Origin: Corynebacterium lemuris
GTDB lineage: Bacteria > Actinomycetota > Actinomycetes > Mycobacteriales > Mycobacteriaceae
Reading direction: 5' to 3'
NCBI RefSeq assembly: GCF_024919295.1
Contig: NZ_JANWTC010000005.1
Coordinates: 124,001-188,000, forward strand
Length of the DNA: 64,000 nucleotides
Shown in pieces: positions 39,778 to 49,407 of the stretch; within the stretch, counting starts at the first letter, position 1, and each line of letters begins with the position of its first letter. The notes under the pieces are model-generated. The model worked only from the letters and a program-made list of their open reading frames with translations. It did no database searches and was not told the DNA's origin. Made by a program: the position numbers and the translations under genes.

Positions 39778-40580
39778 TCGAGCACCCCCCGCACGCGACC
39801 GTCCCGGTCGACCAGCACCTGCTTCCCCTCGTGCTCCCGGATGCTCAGCAGGCGGGTGTCACCGCCGGTGAACTCCCGGACCACCTCGGTGGCGGGGGAG
39901 GTGATGAAGTCCTCCGCGCTGCCCACCTGCTGGACGGTTCCACCCTCCCCCAGCAGGACGATCTCATCACCCAGGCGGAAGGCCTCGTCGATGTCATGGG
40001 TGACCATGAGGATGGTTGTCTCGGTCGACTCCTTGATGGCCAGCACCTCCTCCTGCAGACCGCGGCGCACCACGGGATCCACGGCACCGAAGGGCTCGTC
40101 CATGAGCAGGATGTCGGGATTGGCCACCAGGCCGCGGGCCACACCGACGCGCTGGGCCTGCCCGCCCGACAGTTCCGCCGGGTAACGCGAACCCAGGGCC
40201 GGGTCCAGGCCCACCAGCCGCAGCATCTCCGCGGCCCGTTCGCGGGCCGCCGTCCGCCCCACCCCGTTGAGGCGGGCCACAGCAGCGATGTTCTCGGCCA
40301 CCGTCCGGTGCGGCAGCAGACCACCGTGCTGCATGACATAGCCGATGGAGCGGCGCAACCCGACCGTGTCCCCGCCGCCGATGTCCTCCCCGCGGACGAG
40401 CACCCGGCCGGAATCCGGGGAGACCATGCGGTTGACCATGCGCAGCAGCGTGGTCTTCCCGCAGCCGGAGGGGCCGACGAACACGGTGGTCGTGCCGCGC
40501 CGGACCCGGTGGCTGAAGCCTGCGACGGCAGGCCGGGGACTGCCCGGATAGGTCTTGCTGACGTCGTCGAACTCGATCAT
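39774..40580 (-). CDS. Osmoprotectant ABC transporter ATPase
   Basis: 268 residues, nucleotide-binding subunit, first gene of the four-gene transporter operon. FVGPSGCGKTTLLRMVNRM is Walker A, ELSGGQAQRVGVARGLV the signature, ILLMDEPFGAVDP Walker B, MVTHDIDEAFRLGDEI the H-loop: the ProV/OpuCA pattern. The region after about residue 230 is short, with no CBS domains, unlike OpuAA/OpuCA proteins that sense ionic strength, so osmotic gating by CBS is unlikely. ATG 40580 (MIEFDDVSKTYPG) has GGGGAG upstream; the TTG-initiated longer frame is less likely. The divergent hydrolase gene starts 115 bp away. Confidence 0.9.
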   Translation of the reverse strand: MIEFDDVSKTYPGSPRPAVAGFSHRVRRGTTTVFVGPSGCGKTTLLRMVNRMVSPDSGRVLVRGEDIGGGDTVGLRRSIGYVMQHGGLLPHRTVAENIAAVARLNGVGRTAARERAAEMLRLVGLDPALGSRYPAELSGGQAQRVGVARGLVANPDILLMDEPFGAVDPVVRRGLQEEVLAIKESTETTILMVTHDIDEAFRLGDEIVLLGEGGTVQQVGSAEDFITSPATEVVREFTGGDTRLLSIREHEGKQVLVDRDGRVRGVLE

Positions 40581-40694
40581 GTCTGTGCTCTCCCCGCGGT
40601 CGGTGGCCGGTGACAACCAAGTTTAGGTCGGCGGACGGAACCGGTGTACCGGGTGCCTCCCCCGGCGTAGGGTCGGGGGTGTGAGGAGGCGCCC

Positions 40695-41708
40695 GTGACC
40701 CGCCCACCAGAATCCCGCCGACGGAGAATCGTGGTCTGGCTGGCATTCACCTCTGTCAGCGTCGTGGCGATCGCCTCCACCACCGCGCTGCTGGGCTCCG
40801 GCCCCGAGGTGGGCCACTGGCGCAGCGCCGCGGCCCAGGAGACCTACACGCAGGCACACGCGGAACTCATCGCGCAGCTGCCCGCACAGCCCGAGCTTCT
40901 CGACATCCCCGTCACCCACGGCACCGTCCGCGTCCTCCACTGGCCGGGCGGGGACGATGGTGCGGAACAGGAGCCGGTGCTGCTGCTCCCGGGGCGTTCC
41001 TCCGGCTCGGCGCAGTGGGTGGAGAACCTCCCCGGGTGGATCGGCACCCGCCCCATCTACGCGCCTGATCCGCTGGGGGACGCCGGCTTCTCCGCCCAAC
41101 GGCTGCCCTTCACCGGTATCGGCGACCAGGCCGATGCCTGGGCGGAGGTCATGGCAGGCCTGGGGATCGACGCGGCCCACGTGGTCGGCCACAGTTTCGG
41201 CGCCGCCCAGGCCGCCAACCTCGCGGTCCGGCATCCGGAGCGGATCCGCTCCCTGGCCCTGTTCGAACCGGTGATGGTGCTCGACTCCCCACCTGCCTCC
41301 GTCTACTTCTGGGCCACCGTCGCCTCCCTGCCGCTGCCGGCCGCCTGGCGCGAGGAGGCCCTTGCCCGGATCGGGGGCACCACCGCCGATGAGGTGCGTG
41401 GGGCAGGCCCCATGGGGGCACTCATCGACGCCGCCGCCAGGGGCTACGCCGCTGCCCTGCCCACCCCCGGGGTACTGCCCGAGGAGCAGTGGCGGGTGCT
41501 CACCACCCCGGTGCGGGTGGACCTGGGTGGCCGGCAGTCACTCAGTGGTTCCGGGGCAGCCGAACGTGCCCGGGAGGTGCTCCCGCAGGCCACCGTCACC
41601 GTCTGGCCCGAAGGCACCCACTCCCTGCCCATGGATCAGCGGCCGGATTTCGACCTGATCCTGCCCCGATTCTGGGAGGAGTCCAGGTCAGCGGCGACCG
41701 GGGACTGA
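40695..41708 (+). CDS. Alpha/beta hydrolase with N-terminal membrane anchor
   Basis: 337 residues. A basic N-terminus (RRRRIVVWLAFTSVSVVAIASTTALLG) is a signal anchor, so the hydrolase domain should face outside. VLLLPGRSSGSAQWVENL, the nucleophile elbow VVGHSFGAAQAANLAVRHPERIRSLALFEPV (Ser in GHSFG) and the C-terminal WPEGTHSLPMDQ (His) form a credible triad. Ester or lipid substrates are possible; none can be named. The GTG at 40695 follows GAGGAGGCGCCC. It ends 13 bp before the flavohemoglobin-like gene. Confidence 0.8.
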   Translation: MTRPPESRRRRIVVWLAFTSVSVVAIASTTALLGSGPEVGHWRSAAAQETYTQAHAELIAQLPAQPELLDIPVTHGTVRVLHWPGGDDGAEQEPVLLLPGRSSGSAQWVENLPGWIGTRPIYAPDPLGDAGFSAQRLPFTGIGDQADAWAEVMAGLGIDAAHVVGHSFGAAQAANLAVRHPERIRSLALFEPVMVLDSPPASVYFWATVASLPLPAAWREEALARIGGTTADEVRGAGPMGALIDAAARGYAAALPTPGVLPEEQWRVLTTPVRVDLGGRQSLSGSGAAERAREVLPQATVTVWPEGTHSLPMDQRPDFDLILPRFWEESRSAATGD

Positions 41709-41721
41709 ACCGGCAGGCACA

Positions 41722-42897
41722 ATGGTGGACATGGATTCGGCGACTCTTCTCGATACCGGTGCCACCCTGCGGGAACGCAGCGACGAGTTCCGGGACGTGG
41801 TGCAGCAGCGCTTCTACCAGGAGGTCCTGGAGGCCCGGCAGGCCTTCCCCATCTCCCTGCGCCACACCCATGTCGAGCTCGCCGCCGCCTGTGCCTGGGT
41901 CCTCGAGCGCACCCCGCGTACCGGGGCACTGCCCGCAGAAATCCTCGACCGGCTGCGCCAGCTCGGCCGGGACCACCGCCGCTACGGCTTCCCCGCCGAG
42001 ATCTACCCCGCCTTCGCCACCGCCCTGGACCACGGGCTGCACACGTTGGAGGTCCCCGCCGCCGACGCCGCCTCCCGCGCCCTGGCGAGCGTGTGCAAGG
42101 TCATGGCCGATGCTGCCCGGAAAACCGACGCACAGGGTGTGGCCCCGGCCTGGTCCGCTGAGGTTCTCGGCGTGCAGCGGCGCACCCGCCACATCAGCGT
42201 CGTGCGTCTGGAGGCCGGTGTACCCGTCCCCTACCGCGCCGGCCAGCACCTGCCCGTGACCACCACCTATCTGCCTGGGGTATGGCGGATGCTCTCCCCC
42301 GCCCTGCCGCCCAACGACTTCGGCCAGCTGGAGTTCCACATCCGGACCCTGGCGGACTCCGACATCTCCCAGCTGCTGGCCCTGCCCAGGCCAGGCGACT
42401 ACTGGCTCTTCGGCACCCCCCGCGGTGACCTGCAGGTCAGCGGAGAACGCGACGTGCTCATGATCGCCCACGGCACCGGGCTGGCCCCGCTGCGCGCCAT
42501 CCTCTTCGACATGCTCGACTGGGAGGAGCGTCCCCGGGTACACCTGTTCGTCGCCGCCGGGTACCCCGGGGAGCTCTACGACCTCATGGGTCTGTGGAAC
42601 CTGGCGGTGGTCAGCTCCTGGCTGTCGGTCGTCCCCGTCGTCGAACACCCGAGGGACGCCTGGTGGGTCGGTGCCACCGAGGATTCCCGTGCCCCACGCG
42701 GACTGCATCTGCAGGAGACCGGGCATGTCGGCGAACTGGTGGCCTCCTACGGCGCGTGGGCCGACCGGGAGGTGCTGGTCGCCGGGGATCCGGAGGGGGT
42801 CCACGCCACCGTCGCGGCCCTCATCTCCGGTGGCACCCCGGCGGAACATATCCAGGCGGAGGCCTGGGAACCCACCGAGGAGTGGCCGCTCCCCTGA
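41722..42897 (+). CDS. Flavohemoglobin-like protein (globin plus FAD/NAD reductase domain)
   Basis: 391 residues. Residues about 1-135 are a globin: FRDVVQQRFYQEVLEA keeps the helix-B aromatic pair, and LGRDHRRYGFPAEIYPAF contains the proximal-His segment of flavohemoglobins. About 140-391 is an NAD(P)H:flavin reductase domain: VPYRAGQHLPVTT, WRMLSPALP in place of the usual RxYS, MIAHGTGLAPLRAILFDML, and LVAGDPEGVHATVAAL. Flavohemoglobins detoxify nitric oxide; here the altered FAD-binding motif (RMLS, no Tyr) and missing E7 Gln make NO dioxygenase activity uncertain. ATG 41722 or the fourth codon, ATG 41731, may be the start. It may be co-transcribed with the preceding hydrolase (13-bp gap). 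Confidence 0.8.
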   Translation: MVDMDSATLLDTGATLRERSDEFRDVVQQRFYQEVLEARQAFPISLRHTHVELAAACAWVLERTPRTGALPAEILDRLRQLGRDHRRYGFPAEIYPAFATALDHGLHTLEVPAADAASRALASVCKVMADAARKTDAQGVAPAWSAEVLGVQRRTRHISVVRLEAGVPVPYRAGQHLPVTTTYLPGVWRMLSPALPPNDFGQLEFHIRTLADSDISQLLALPRPGDYWLFGTPRGDLQVSGERDVLMIAHGTGLAPLRAILFDMLDWEERPRVHLFVAAGYPGELYDLMGLWNLAVVSSWLSVVPVVEHPRDAWWVGATEDSRAPRGLHLQETGHVGELVASYGAWADREVLVAGDPEGVHATVAALISGGTPAEHIQAEAWEPTEEWPLP

Positions 42898-42903
42898 GCC
42901 CGT

Positions 42904-43707
42904 CTACAGCACCGGCAGTGTCTTCCGCGCCCTGGCCACCTCGTCCATGTCCAGGTCCCTGACAATGATCTCCGGCTCGTAGCCGGCCTCCGCTTCCCGA
43001 CGCCCCGTCGGCCCCACCACGCAGGAATGCCCGATGCCCGTCGGCCCGCTGGCCTGCCCGGCCTGCTCCTGACCACCCGGACGGGCCTGGCCGGCCGCGA
43101 CGATCCACGAGGTGGAGTCCAGCGCCCGGGCCGCGGTGAGGGTGCGCCACTGGTAGAGCTTCTCCGGACCGTCCATCCAGCTGGTGGGCACCACGATCAC
43201 CTGCGCACCCCGGCGCGCCAGATCCTGGAACTGCACGGGGAAACGGATGTCGTAGCAGGTGGCCACCCCCACGGTGACCCCGTCCACCCCGAAGGTGACC
43301 AGCTCCGAGCCGGGTTTGACGGTGTCGGACTCCCGGTAGTCGAAGGCGTCGAAGGTGTGGATCTTGTCGTAGCCCAGGTGGACGTCCGGGCCGGTGACCA
43401 GGGCCGTGTTGTACACGCGGTGGAAGGCCCGGCCCTCGCGTTCGACGGTGTCAGCGGGGCGGAACATCCCGGCGACGACGGTGACCCCGAGCTCCCGGGC
43501 CAGCTCGCGCAAGCCGGTGGCGTAGTGGCCATCCAGTTCCTGGGCCTGGCTGTCCAGCCGGCCGGCGCCGAAGGCGTGGCTGGCGGCCTCCGGCAGCACG
43601 ATGAGGGTGGCGCCCCGGGAGGCGGCCTCCCGGATCTGTTCCCGGGCCAGGGCGAGGTTGTCCACGATATCCCCGCCGGAGGTCAACTGCACGATTCCGA
43701 TTCGCAT
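42904..43707 (-). CDS. Nitrilase-superfamily carbon-nitrogen hydrolase
   Basis: 267 residues, amidase of the nitrilase fold. The Glu-Lys-Cys triad is visible: Glu40 in LIVLPEA, Lys114 in LGYDKIHTFDAF, Cys150 in GVATCYDIRFP. It hydrolyses an amide or deaminated amide such as omega-amides; the exact substrate is unknown. ATG 43707 begins the conserved sequence MRIGIVQLTS. On the minus strand TACTGT ends 7 nt before the ATG, so the mRNA is probably leaderless. The in-frame region upstream is not coding. It diverges from the small partner gene at 43798, with 90 bp between. Confidence 0.9.
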   Translation of the reverse strand: MRIGIVQLTSGGDIVDNLALAREQIREAASRGATLIVLPEAASHAFGAGRLDSQAQELDGHYATGLRELARELGVTVVAGMFRPADTVEREGRAFHRVYNTALVTGPDVHLGYDKIHTFDAFDYRESDTVKPGSELVTFGVDGVTVGVATCYDIRFPVQFQDLARRGAQVIVVPTSWMDGPEKLYQWRTLTAARALDSTSWIVAAGQARPGGQEQAGQASGPTGIGHSCVVGPTGRREAEAGYEPEIIVRDLDMDEVARARKTLPVL

Positions 43708-43797
43708 GGCACCCACAGTATGTGGATGGGCGGTGGTTATCCACAGGTTCGCCGGTACGCGGTTGGTCTGGCCGCGGTCACGGCCCACACTGACGGC

Positions 43798-44052
43798 ATG
43801 AACCAGATACAGCTGACCGCAGCCACCTTCGACCACCTGGGCTCCCTGCTGCGCCCCATTTCCGAGCCTCCGCCACCGGAGCTGCCCCCGGGTTCGCGTA
43901 CCGCCGCGGCCCTGCACCGCGCCGGGATCGCCTGGACCGGCACCCACCGCCGGGCGGATGAGGCGCTGCGCGGGCATGTCCGGGAGGTCCGTGATCTTCT
44001 CTCCCGCGCCCGGGAACACGATTCCCGGCTCGCCGCCGGACTGGATATCTGA
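43798..44052 (+). CDS. Small helical protein paired with a DUF1023 hydrolase
   Basis: 84 residues, soluble, no signal peptide. The first part (MNQIQLTAATFDHLGSLLRPI) and the last (HRRADEALRGHVREVRDLLSRAREHDSRLAAGLDI) look helical, with a Pro-rich hinge (SEPPPPELPPG) between; the final helix is amphipathic. I recognise no family, though size and helical hairpin recall WXG100/ESAT-6-like proteins, without the WxG motif. The stop codon overlaps the next start by one base (TGATG), so the two are coupled. The pair may act together. There is no ribosome site at 43798; a -10-like CACACT 6 nt upstream suggests a leaderless start. Confidence 0.6.
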   Translation: MNQIQLTAATFDHLGSLLRPISEPPPPELPPGSRTAAALHRAGIAWTGTHRRADEALRGHVREVRDLLSRAREHDSRLAAGLDI

Positions 44053-45245
44053 TGCGTATCGACGCCCCTTCCCTGCGCCACGCCGCCCGACGCCTCACCG
44101 TCGACGCCGACTGGCTCGTGGGGCAGTCGGAATGGCTGTCGCGCAGTTTCGATGAGCTGCCCGCCACGGGTTTCCGGGGTCAGGCCGCGGAGTCCGCCGT
44201 GAACCGCCTCCATGTCCTGGCCCGGCCGATGGCGGCCCCACCGGCCCAGATGCTGCGGGTGGCGCAGGTGTTGTCGATGACGGCCGGACTGCAGGAGGAA
44301 CTGGACGCCGCGGAGGCACGGGCCCACGGGCTGGTCGCCGGCTATGCGGGGGCTGCGGACGCGCTCAGTCTCCTGCTGCACAATCTCCGCGCGCTGGGAG
44401 ATCTGCTCGATTACACCTGCGCCCGGCAGATCGACCTGCTCTGTACCCCGGTGCCGGTCGAGGGGCCGGCCCGCCTCGGTGACACCCCGGACCTGGAGGT
44501 GGCGGCCGTCCATGAACTCAACCTGCTCACCGCGCCTGAGGCTGTGCAACTGCTGGCACTGGAAGAACCTGACCTGCAGATCCTGGAGGTGGCTGACGGG
44601 CGCCTGGTGGCCGCGGTGGGTGATCTCGCCACGGCTGCGTCGGTGACCACCATTGTGGCCGGGGTGGGCTCCTCCGATCCGGCGGGGCTGCCGGTCCACC
44701 TCGACCGGGCACGCACTGTCGCCGCCGCCACGGGTGGTGCGGCGGTCCTGTGGCTGGGCTACCACGCCCCGGTGCAGGCCACCCATGCACTCGCACAGGA
44801 ACCGGCCCGGGCGGCGGGTACAGAACTACAGCTCTTCCAGCGGGAGCTGACCCGGCGTTTCCCCGGTCAGCACCGCATGGTGGTCGGCCACAGCTACGGT
44901 TCCGTGGTGGCAGGGAAGGCGGCATCGGCAGGCGGTGGACTCTACGCGGATGACCTCATCCTCATCGGTAGCCCGGGCGCCGGTGTGGCCCATGCCGGGG
45001 AACTGACGCTGCTGGGTGACCGGCCGCAGATCCACGCCATGACGAACCCCTCCGACCCGATCGGAATGACCGTGACGGAGGGGGCGGGTGTCCACGGGCC
45101 GGATCCCACCGCCCCGGGTTTCGGGGCCCGGGTCTGGCCGGGGGACAGTTCGGGGGACCACAGCAGTTACTGGGCGGACCCGGTGTTTCTGGCGCGGCTG
45201 GGGGAACTGGCGGATCAGAAGAAGCCGGCGGCGTCCTCGGAGTAG
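44052..45245 (+). CDS. DUF1023 alpha/beta hydrolase with WXG-like helical N-terminus
   Basis: 397 residues. Residues about 1-140 are helical ([46 protein letters not shown]) with the spacing of WXG100-like helical hairpins that precede DUF1023. From about 170 an alpha/beta hydrolase of the DUF1023 family follows: [23 protein letters not shown], the nucleophile [19 protein letters not shown] (Ser in GHSYG), [14 protein letters not shown], ending [16 protein letters not shown]. Such proteins are exported or surface-linked in actinobacteria, often near type VII-like substrates. ATG 44052 overlaps the preceding stop. Its 3' end overlaps the convergent aldehyde dehydrogenase gene by 31 bases. Confidence 0.8.
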   Translation: MRIDAPSLRHAARRLTVDADWLVGQSEWLSRSFDELPATGFRGQAAESAVNRLHVLARPMAAPPAQMLRVAQVLSMTAGLQEELDAAEARAHGLVAGYAGAADALSLLLHNLRALGDLLDYTCARQIDLLCTPVPVEGPARLGDTPDLEVAAVHELNLLTAPEAVQLLALEEPDLQILEVADGRLVAAVGDLATAASVTTIVAGVGSSDPAGLPVHLDRARTVAAATGGAAVLWLGYHAPVQATHALAQEPARAAGTELQLFQRELTRRFPGQHRMVVGHSYGSVVAGKAASAGGGLYADDLILIGSPGAGVAHAGELTLLGDRPQIHAMTNPSDPIGMTVTEGAGVHGPDPTAPGFGARVWPGDSSGDHSSYWADPVFLARLGELADQKKPAASSE

Positions 45246-46735
45246 GAGACGAGGAGGTTCTTCGTCTGCTGGTAGTGCGCGAGCATCATGAGGTGGTTCT
45301 CACGGCCGATGCCGGACTCCTTGTAACCGCCGAAAGCGGAGTGGGCCGGGTAGGTGTGGTACTGGTTGACCCACACGCGGCCGGCCTGGATGTCACGGCC
45401 GGCGCGGTAGGCGATGTTGCCGTTGCGGGCCCACACGCCGGCGCCCAGCCCGAAGTTGGTGTCGTTGGCGATGCGGATGGCCTCGTCGTAGTCCTGGAAG
45501 GTGGCCACCGAGAGCACCGGGCCGAAGATCTCCTCCTGGAAGATACGCATGTCGTTGGTGCCCTTGAACACGGTCGGCTCGATGTAGAAGCCCTTGTCCA
45601 GGCCCTCGATCTGCTTGACGCTGCCGCCGGTGAGGGTCTCCGCGCCCTCCTGCGGGCCGAGCTCCAGGTAACCGGAGATCTTGTCCATCTGCTCCTGGGA
45701 GGCCTGCGCGCCGATCTGGGTCTCGGTGTCGAGCGGGTTGCCCTGCTTGATGCTCTTGACACGCTCCACGGCCAGGGCCAGGAAGTCATCGGCGATGGAC
45801 TCGTGGACCAGCGCGCGGGAGGGGCAGGTGCAGATCTCACCCTGGTTGAGGGCGAACATGGCGAAGCCCTCGAGGCACTTGTCCCGGAAGGCGTCGTCCT
45901 TGTCCATGATGTCCGGGAAGAAGATGGACGGGGACTTGCCGCCCAGCTCGAGGGTGACCGGGATGATCTTGTCGGCCGCGGCCTTGTTGATGATCTTGCC
46001 CACGCCGGTGGAGCCGGTGAAGGCGATCTTCGCGATGCGGTCTGAGCCCGACAGCGCCGAGCCGGCCTCATCGCCGAGGCCGTTGACGATGTTGAGCACA
46101 CCGGCCGGCAGCAGATCCGCGATCTTCTCCACGAGGTAGAGCAGGGAGGCCGGGGTCTGCTCCGCGGGCTTGAGCACGATGGCGTTGCCGGCGGCCAGGG
46201 CCGGGGCGATCTTCCAGGTGGCCATGAGGATCGGGAAGTTCCACGGGATGATCTGGGCGACCACACCGAGGGGCTCGTTGAAGTGGTAGGCCACGGTGTT
46301 CTCGTCGAGCTGCGACAGACGCCCCTCCTGGGCACGCAGGGCACCGGCGAAGTAGCGGAAGTGGTCGACGGCCAGAGGGATGTCGGCGGCCAGGGTCTCG
46401 CGGACGGACTTGCCGTTGTCCCAGGTCTCGGCGACGGCGATCTCCTCGAGGTTCTCCTCGATGCGGTCGGCGATGCGGTGCAGGATCAGCGCGCGTTCGG
46501 CTGCGGAGGTCTTCCCCCAGGCCGGGGCGGCTTTGTGGGCGGCGTCGAGGGCGAGCTCGATGTCGGCGGCCTTGCCTCGGGCGACCTGACAGAACACCTC
46601 GCCGGTGACGGGGGTGATGTTGTCCAGGTACTCGCCGTCCACCGGGGCCACCCACTCGCCGCCGATGAAGTTGTCGTAGCGGTCACGGTAGTTGACGATC
46701 GAGCCCTCGGTACCGGGGTTGGCGTAGACAGTCAT
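45215..46735 (-). CDS. ald: NAD-dependent acetaldehyde/aldehyde dehydrogenase
   Basis: 506 residues, the length of the C. glutamicum Ald, which oxidises acetaldehyde to acetate in ethanol use. [32 protein letters not shown] is the cofactor-binding region, [12 protein letters not shown] holds Glu263, and [11 protein letters not shown] holds the catalytic Cys302; [28 protein letters not shown] closes the domain. ATG 46735 follows AAAGGA; an extension to 46801 has no ribosome site. In C. glutamicum ald is next to the dnaK operon as here, so this is synteny. Regulation by RamA/RamB is known there; two CCCCA boxes flank the -10 on this side. The end overlaps the convergent hydrolase gene by 31 bases. 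Confidence 0.95.
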   Translation of the reverse strand: MTVYANPGTEGSIVNYRDRYDNFIGGEWVAPVDGEYLDNITPVTGEVFCQVARGKAADIELALDAAHKAAPAWGKTSAAERALILHRIADRIEENLEEIAVAETWDNGKSVRETLAADIPLAVDHFRYFAGALRAQEGRLSQLDENTVAYHFNEPLGVVAQIIPWNFPILMATWKIAPALAAGNAIVLKPAEQTPASLLYLVEKIADLLPAGVLNIVNGLGDEAGSALSGSDRIAKIAFTGSTGVGKIINKAAADKIIPVTLELGGKSPSIFFPDIMDKDDAFRDKCLEGFAMFALNQGEICTCPSRALVHESIADDFLALAVERVKSIKQGNPLDTETQIGAQASQEQMDKISGYLELGPQEGAETLTGGSVKQIEGLDKGFYIEPTVFKGTNDMRIFQEEIFGPVLSVATFQDYDEAIRIANDTNFGLGAGVWARNGNIAYRAGRDIQAGRVWVNQYHTYPAHSAFGGYKESGIGRENHLMMLAHYQQTKNLLVSYSEDAAGFF

Positions 46736-46769
46736 GTCGGTGGGTCCTTTCACGGAGGATGTACGGTCT

Positions 46770-46796
46770 GCCCCACACACCCTACCTGTGCCCCAG
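46770..46796 (-). promoter_or_regulatory. Putative promoter/RamA-type boxes upstream of ald
   Basis: On the minus strand TAGGGT (46784-46779) is a plausible -10. CCCCA occurs on the plus strand on either side (46771-46775 and 46791-46795), resembling tandem RamA boxes. The -35 is poor. Confidence 0.35.
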
Positions 46797-46882
46797 GACA
46801 CAGTTGCGAAGATCTGTGGACATTATCAGCCAAGGGGGTGGTCAGCAGCGTTCACGACCGCACAGGCAGGAAAACTCCGGGG

Positions 46883-46928
46883 AAAAAGGGACCCGCGGTC
46901 ACCCCTTCAGCAGGAGCGGTCGCGGGTC
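46883..46928 (-). terminator. Terminator of the dnaK operon
   Basis: GACCCGCG (46890-46897) pairs with CGCGGGTC (46921-46928) across a 23-nt loop that can pair further. On the minus strand the stem is followed by CCTTTTTCCCC. It lies just after the hspR stop. Confidence 0.7.
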
Positions 46929-46944
46929 TCGGGAAGATCCCGGT

Positions 46945-47391
46945 TCATGCCTGGCGGCGGCGCCGCACGCGGCGGGGTTCCCACATCACAATCGCGGTGG
47001 AACGCGGCACGTGGACGAGTTCCCCGCCCCGGACACCACTGCGGCCGCGCAACCGTTCCTTCTCTGCACGCAGCTCCTCCACCTCAGTGCGGAGGCGTTC
47101 GTTCTCCTCCGAGAGCTCGATGATCGCCTTGATGCCGGCCAGGTTCACACCCTCCTCCTGGGAGAGCTGCTGGATCCAGCGCAGGAGGGCGACATCCTTG
47201 CGGGAATAGCGTCGCCCACCACCGGTGGTGCGGCGCGGGGTGACCAGTCCCATGCGGTCGTAGGTGCGCAGGGTCTGGGCGTGCATGCCGGCCAGCTCGG
47301 CGGCCACCGAGATGACGAAGACCTCGCCCAGCTCCTCCGTCGATGATTTGTCCTTGGCCTTTCCGCCGGCCTTGTCACTGTCACCGATCAC
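46945..47391 (-). CDS. hspR: Heat-shock repressor HspR (MerR family)
   Basis: A repressor binding HAIR elements of the dnaK operon and clpB, with DnaK as co-repressor. 148 residues. FVISVAAELAGMHAQTLRTYDRMGLVTPRRTTGGGRRYSRKDVALLRWIQQLSQEEGVNLAGIKAI is the MerR HTH and wing. A coiled coil follows (ELSEENERLRTEVEELRAEKERLRG) and then a basic tail. The start is GTG 47391 with GAGGAGGTG at 8 nt. It is the last gene of the operon, 25 bp after dnaJ. The tail beyond the coiled coil is rich in Arg. Confidence 0.95.
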   Translation of the reverse strand: MIGDSDKAGGKAKDKSSTEELGEVFVISVAAELAGMHAQTLRTYDRMGLVTPRRTTGGGRRYSRKDVALLRWIQQLSQEEGVNLAGIKAIIELSEENERLRTEVEELRAEKERLRGRSGVRGGELVHVPRSTAIVMWEPRRVRRRRQA

Positions 47392-47416
47392 AGGTCATAC
47401 ACCTCCTCACACTCTG

Positions 47417-48604
47417 CTATTTGTTCCCGGACCACCCGGTGCGCGGGTTGAATCCTGAGTCCTTCTCCGCCTGTGCATAGGTGCGCAGGGCGCTGGTGGC
47501 GGCGGCGTCGAGGTTCTTCGGCACCGTCACCTCCACGGTGACCAGGAGATCACCGGCGGTGCCGCCGCTCTTGGGCACGCCCCGGCCCCGGACACGCAGG
47601 GTGCGTCCGCTGGGTGTGCCGGCGGGCACCTTCACCTTCACCGGCGCGTCGAGGGTCGGGACCGTGACGGTGTCGCCGAGGGCAAGCTCCGCGAAGGAAA
47701 CGGGCACGGTCACCTCGAGATCATCACCGGAGCGGGTGAACACCTTGTCGGCGCGCACGTGCACGGTGACGAAGAGATCGCCGGCAGGTTTACCCTGCGG
47801 CCCTGCCTCACCCTGCCCGGCCAGCCGGACCTTCTGCCCGTCAATGACGCCGGCCGGGATGCGGACGGTGAGCTGGCGGGTGCGCCGGACCGTGCCGGAA
47901 CCGTGGCAGGTGGTGCACGGGTCCGTGATCACCTGCCCCGTGCCACCGCAGTTGGTGCAGGGGGCGGAGAAACCGAAGGCACCGCGGTTCTCCGAGGTGA
48001 AACCGGAACCGTGGCACACGGAACATGAGGTGGGGTTGCCCGATTTCGATCCGGAGCCGTGGCAGGTGTTGCAGGGGGCGTCGCCGGTCAGCTGAAGGGG
48101 AATCGTGGTCCCCTTGGCCGCCTCCCGGAAGTCCAGGGTGATCTCCGTCTCGACGTCCGCTCCCCGCGTCGGCCGAGCTGTGTGGCGAGCACCGCCGCCG
48201 CGGTTGAAAAGGCCACCGAAGATATCGCCCAGACCGCCGTCCGCAGAAAATCCTCCACCGGATCCTCTTCCGAAGATGTCCGAGGGGTCGAAGTCCTCCG
48301 TCTGGCGAAACCCGCCGGGGAATCCGGCACCTCCGCCTCCGCCGAAGCCACCGAAACCGCCGGAGCGCAGCATCGACTTCAGCTCGTCGTATTCCTTGCG
48401 GCGGGTCTCGTCGCCGATGACGTCGTACGCCTCGGCTGCCTTCTTGAAGCGTTCCTCGGCGGCCTGGTCACCGGGATTCTTGTCCGGGTGGTTCTCCCGG
48501 GCGAGCTTGCGGTAGGCCTTCTTGATGTCGTCTGCGGAGGCGGATGAGGAGACCCCCAGATCCGCGTAGTAGTTCTTGTCTGCCCATTCGCGTTGAACAG
48601 TCAC
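47417..48604 (-). CDS. dnaJ: Chaperone DnaJ
   Basis: J-domain co-chaperone stimulating DnaK ATPase. 395 residues. The J-domain at the N-terminus has [19 protein letters not shown] (HPD). A Gly/Phe-rich stretch ([18 protein letters not shown]) follows, then four CxxCxGxG zinc motifs ([32 protein letters not shown]) and the substrate-binding C-terminal domains. GTG 48604 has AGGAGGAGATG before it. Members of the dnaK operon usually have such a type-I DnaJ. A stable stem-loop lies in the 144-bp gap to grpE. Confidence 0.96.
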   Translation of the reverse strand: MTVQREWADKNYYADLGVSSSASADDIKKAYRKLARENHPDKNPGDQAAEERFKKAAEAYDVIGDETRRKEYDELKSMLRSGGFGGFGGGGGAGFPGGFRQTEDFDPSDIFGRGSGGGFSADGGLGDIFGGLFNRGGGARHTARPTRGADVETEITLDFREAAKGTTIPLQLTGDAPCNTCHGSGSKSGNPTSCSVCHGSGFTSENRGAFGFSAPCTNCGGTGQVITDPCTTCHGSGTVRRTRQLTVRIPAGVIDGQKVRLAGQGEAGPQGKPAGDLFVTVHVRADKVFTRSGDDLEVTVPVSFAELALGDTVTVPTLDAPVKVKVPAGTPSGRTLRVRGRGVPKSGGTAGDLLVTVEVTVPKNLDAAATSALRTYAQAEKDSGFNPRTGWSGNK

Positions 48605-48678
48605 TGGGCATCTCCTCCTTTCTGAAACGGATTTTCTCGTTGTTCCTGTGATTATTCTGTATCACGGGTGAAAATGGG

Positions 48679-48727
48679 TGCACCGCCACCCGAGGGCGGC
48701 TGGAGGTGCGTCTCGGACGGCGGTGCA
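48679..48727 (-). other. Large stem-loop in the grpE-dnaJ intergenic region
   Basis: TGCACCGCC (48679-48687) and GGCGGTGCA (48719-48727) form a perfect 9-bp outer stem around a GC-rich loop that can fold further. It lies directly after grpE and may be a processing site or partial attenuator setting the dnaKJ ratio. Confidence 0.5.
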
Positions 48728-48748
48728 GGTCGGGGTGGAGCCCCCGGA

Positions 48749-49407
48749 TTATTCGGCGGTGTCGGCCGGGTCCGCGATGATGACCATCGCGTTGCGGACG
48801 ACCTTGTCGCCGAAGCGGTAGCCGTGCCGCAGAACGGTGCCGAGCACCTTCTCCTCACCCGAGGACAGGTCCTGCACCGCCTCGTGGATCTCCGGGTCGA
48901 AGGTCTCGCCCTCCGCACCGAAGGGTTCGAGCTTGAGACCCCTGACGGTATCGGTGAATTTATCGGCGAAAGCCTTGAGCGGACCGTGGTCGAGGTCCCC
49001 GTGCTTGGCGGCCAGCTCCAGATCATCGAGGATCGGCAGCAGCTGGGTCAGCACCGACGCCTTGGCGGAGTCGATGATGCCCTGGCGGTCACGTTCGGTA
49101 CGCCGACGGTAGTTGGCGTACTCTGCGCTCACACGCTGCAGGTCCTCGGTGCGCTCGGCGAGCTGCGCCTCGATGTCGGAGACCTCCCCGTCACCGTCGG
49201 CGTCGGGATCCACCGGCAGAACCCCACCCTCCACCTCCGCGAAGGCGGCCTCGATCTCGGCCTGCAGGGCAGCGTCGATCTCGGGGTCGGCGTCCTGGGC
49301 GCGGGCAGCTTCCTCGGCGGCGGCCTCGGCACGTTCAGCCGAGGTCGCTTCCGGGTCGGTGTGCTCCGGGTCCCCCGGGTTGTCGGGCATCGGGTTGGGG
49401 TCCGTCA

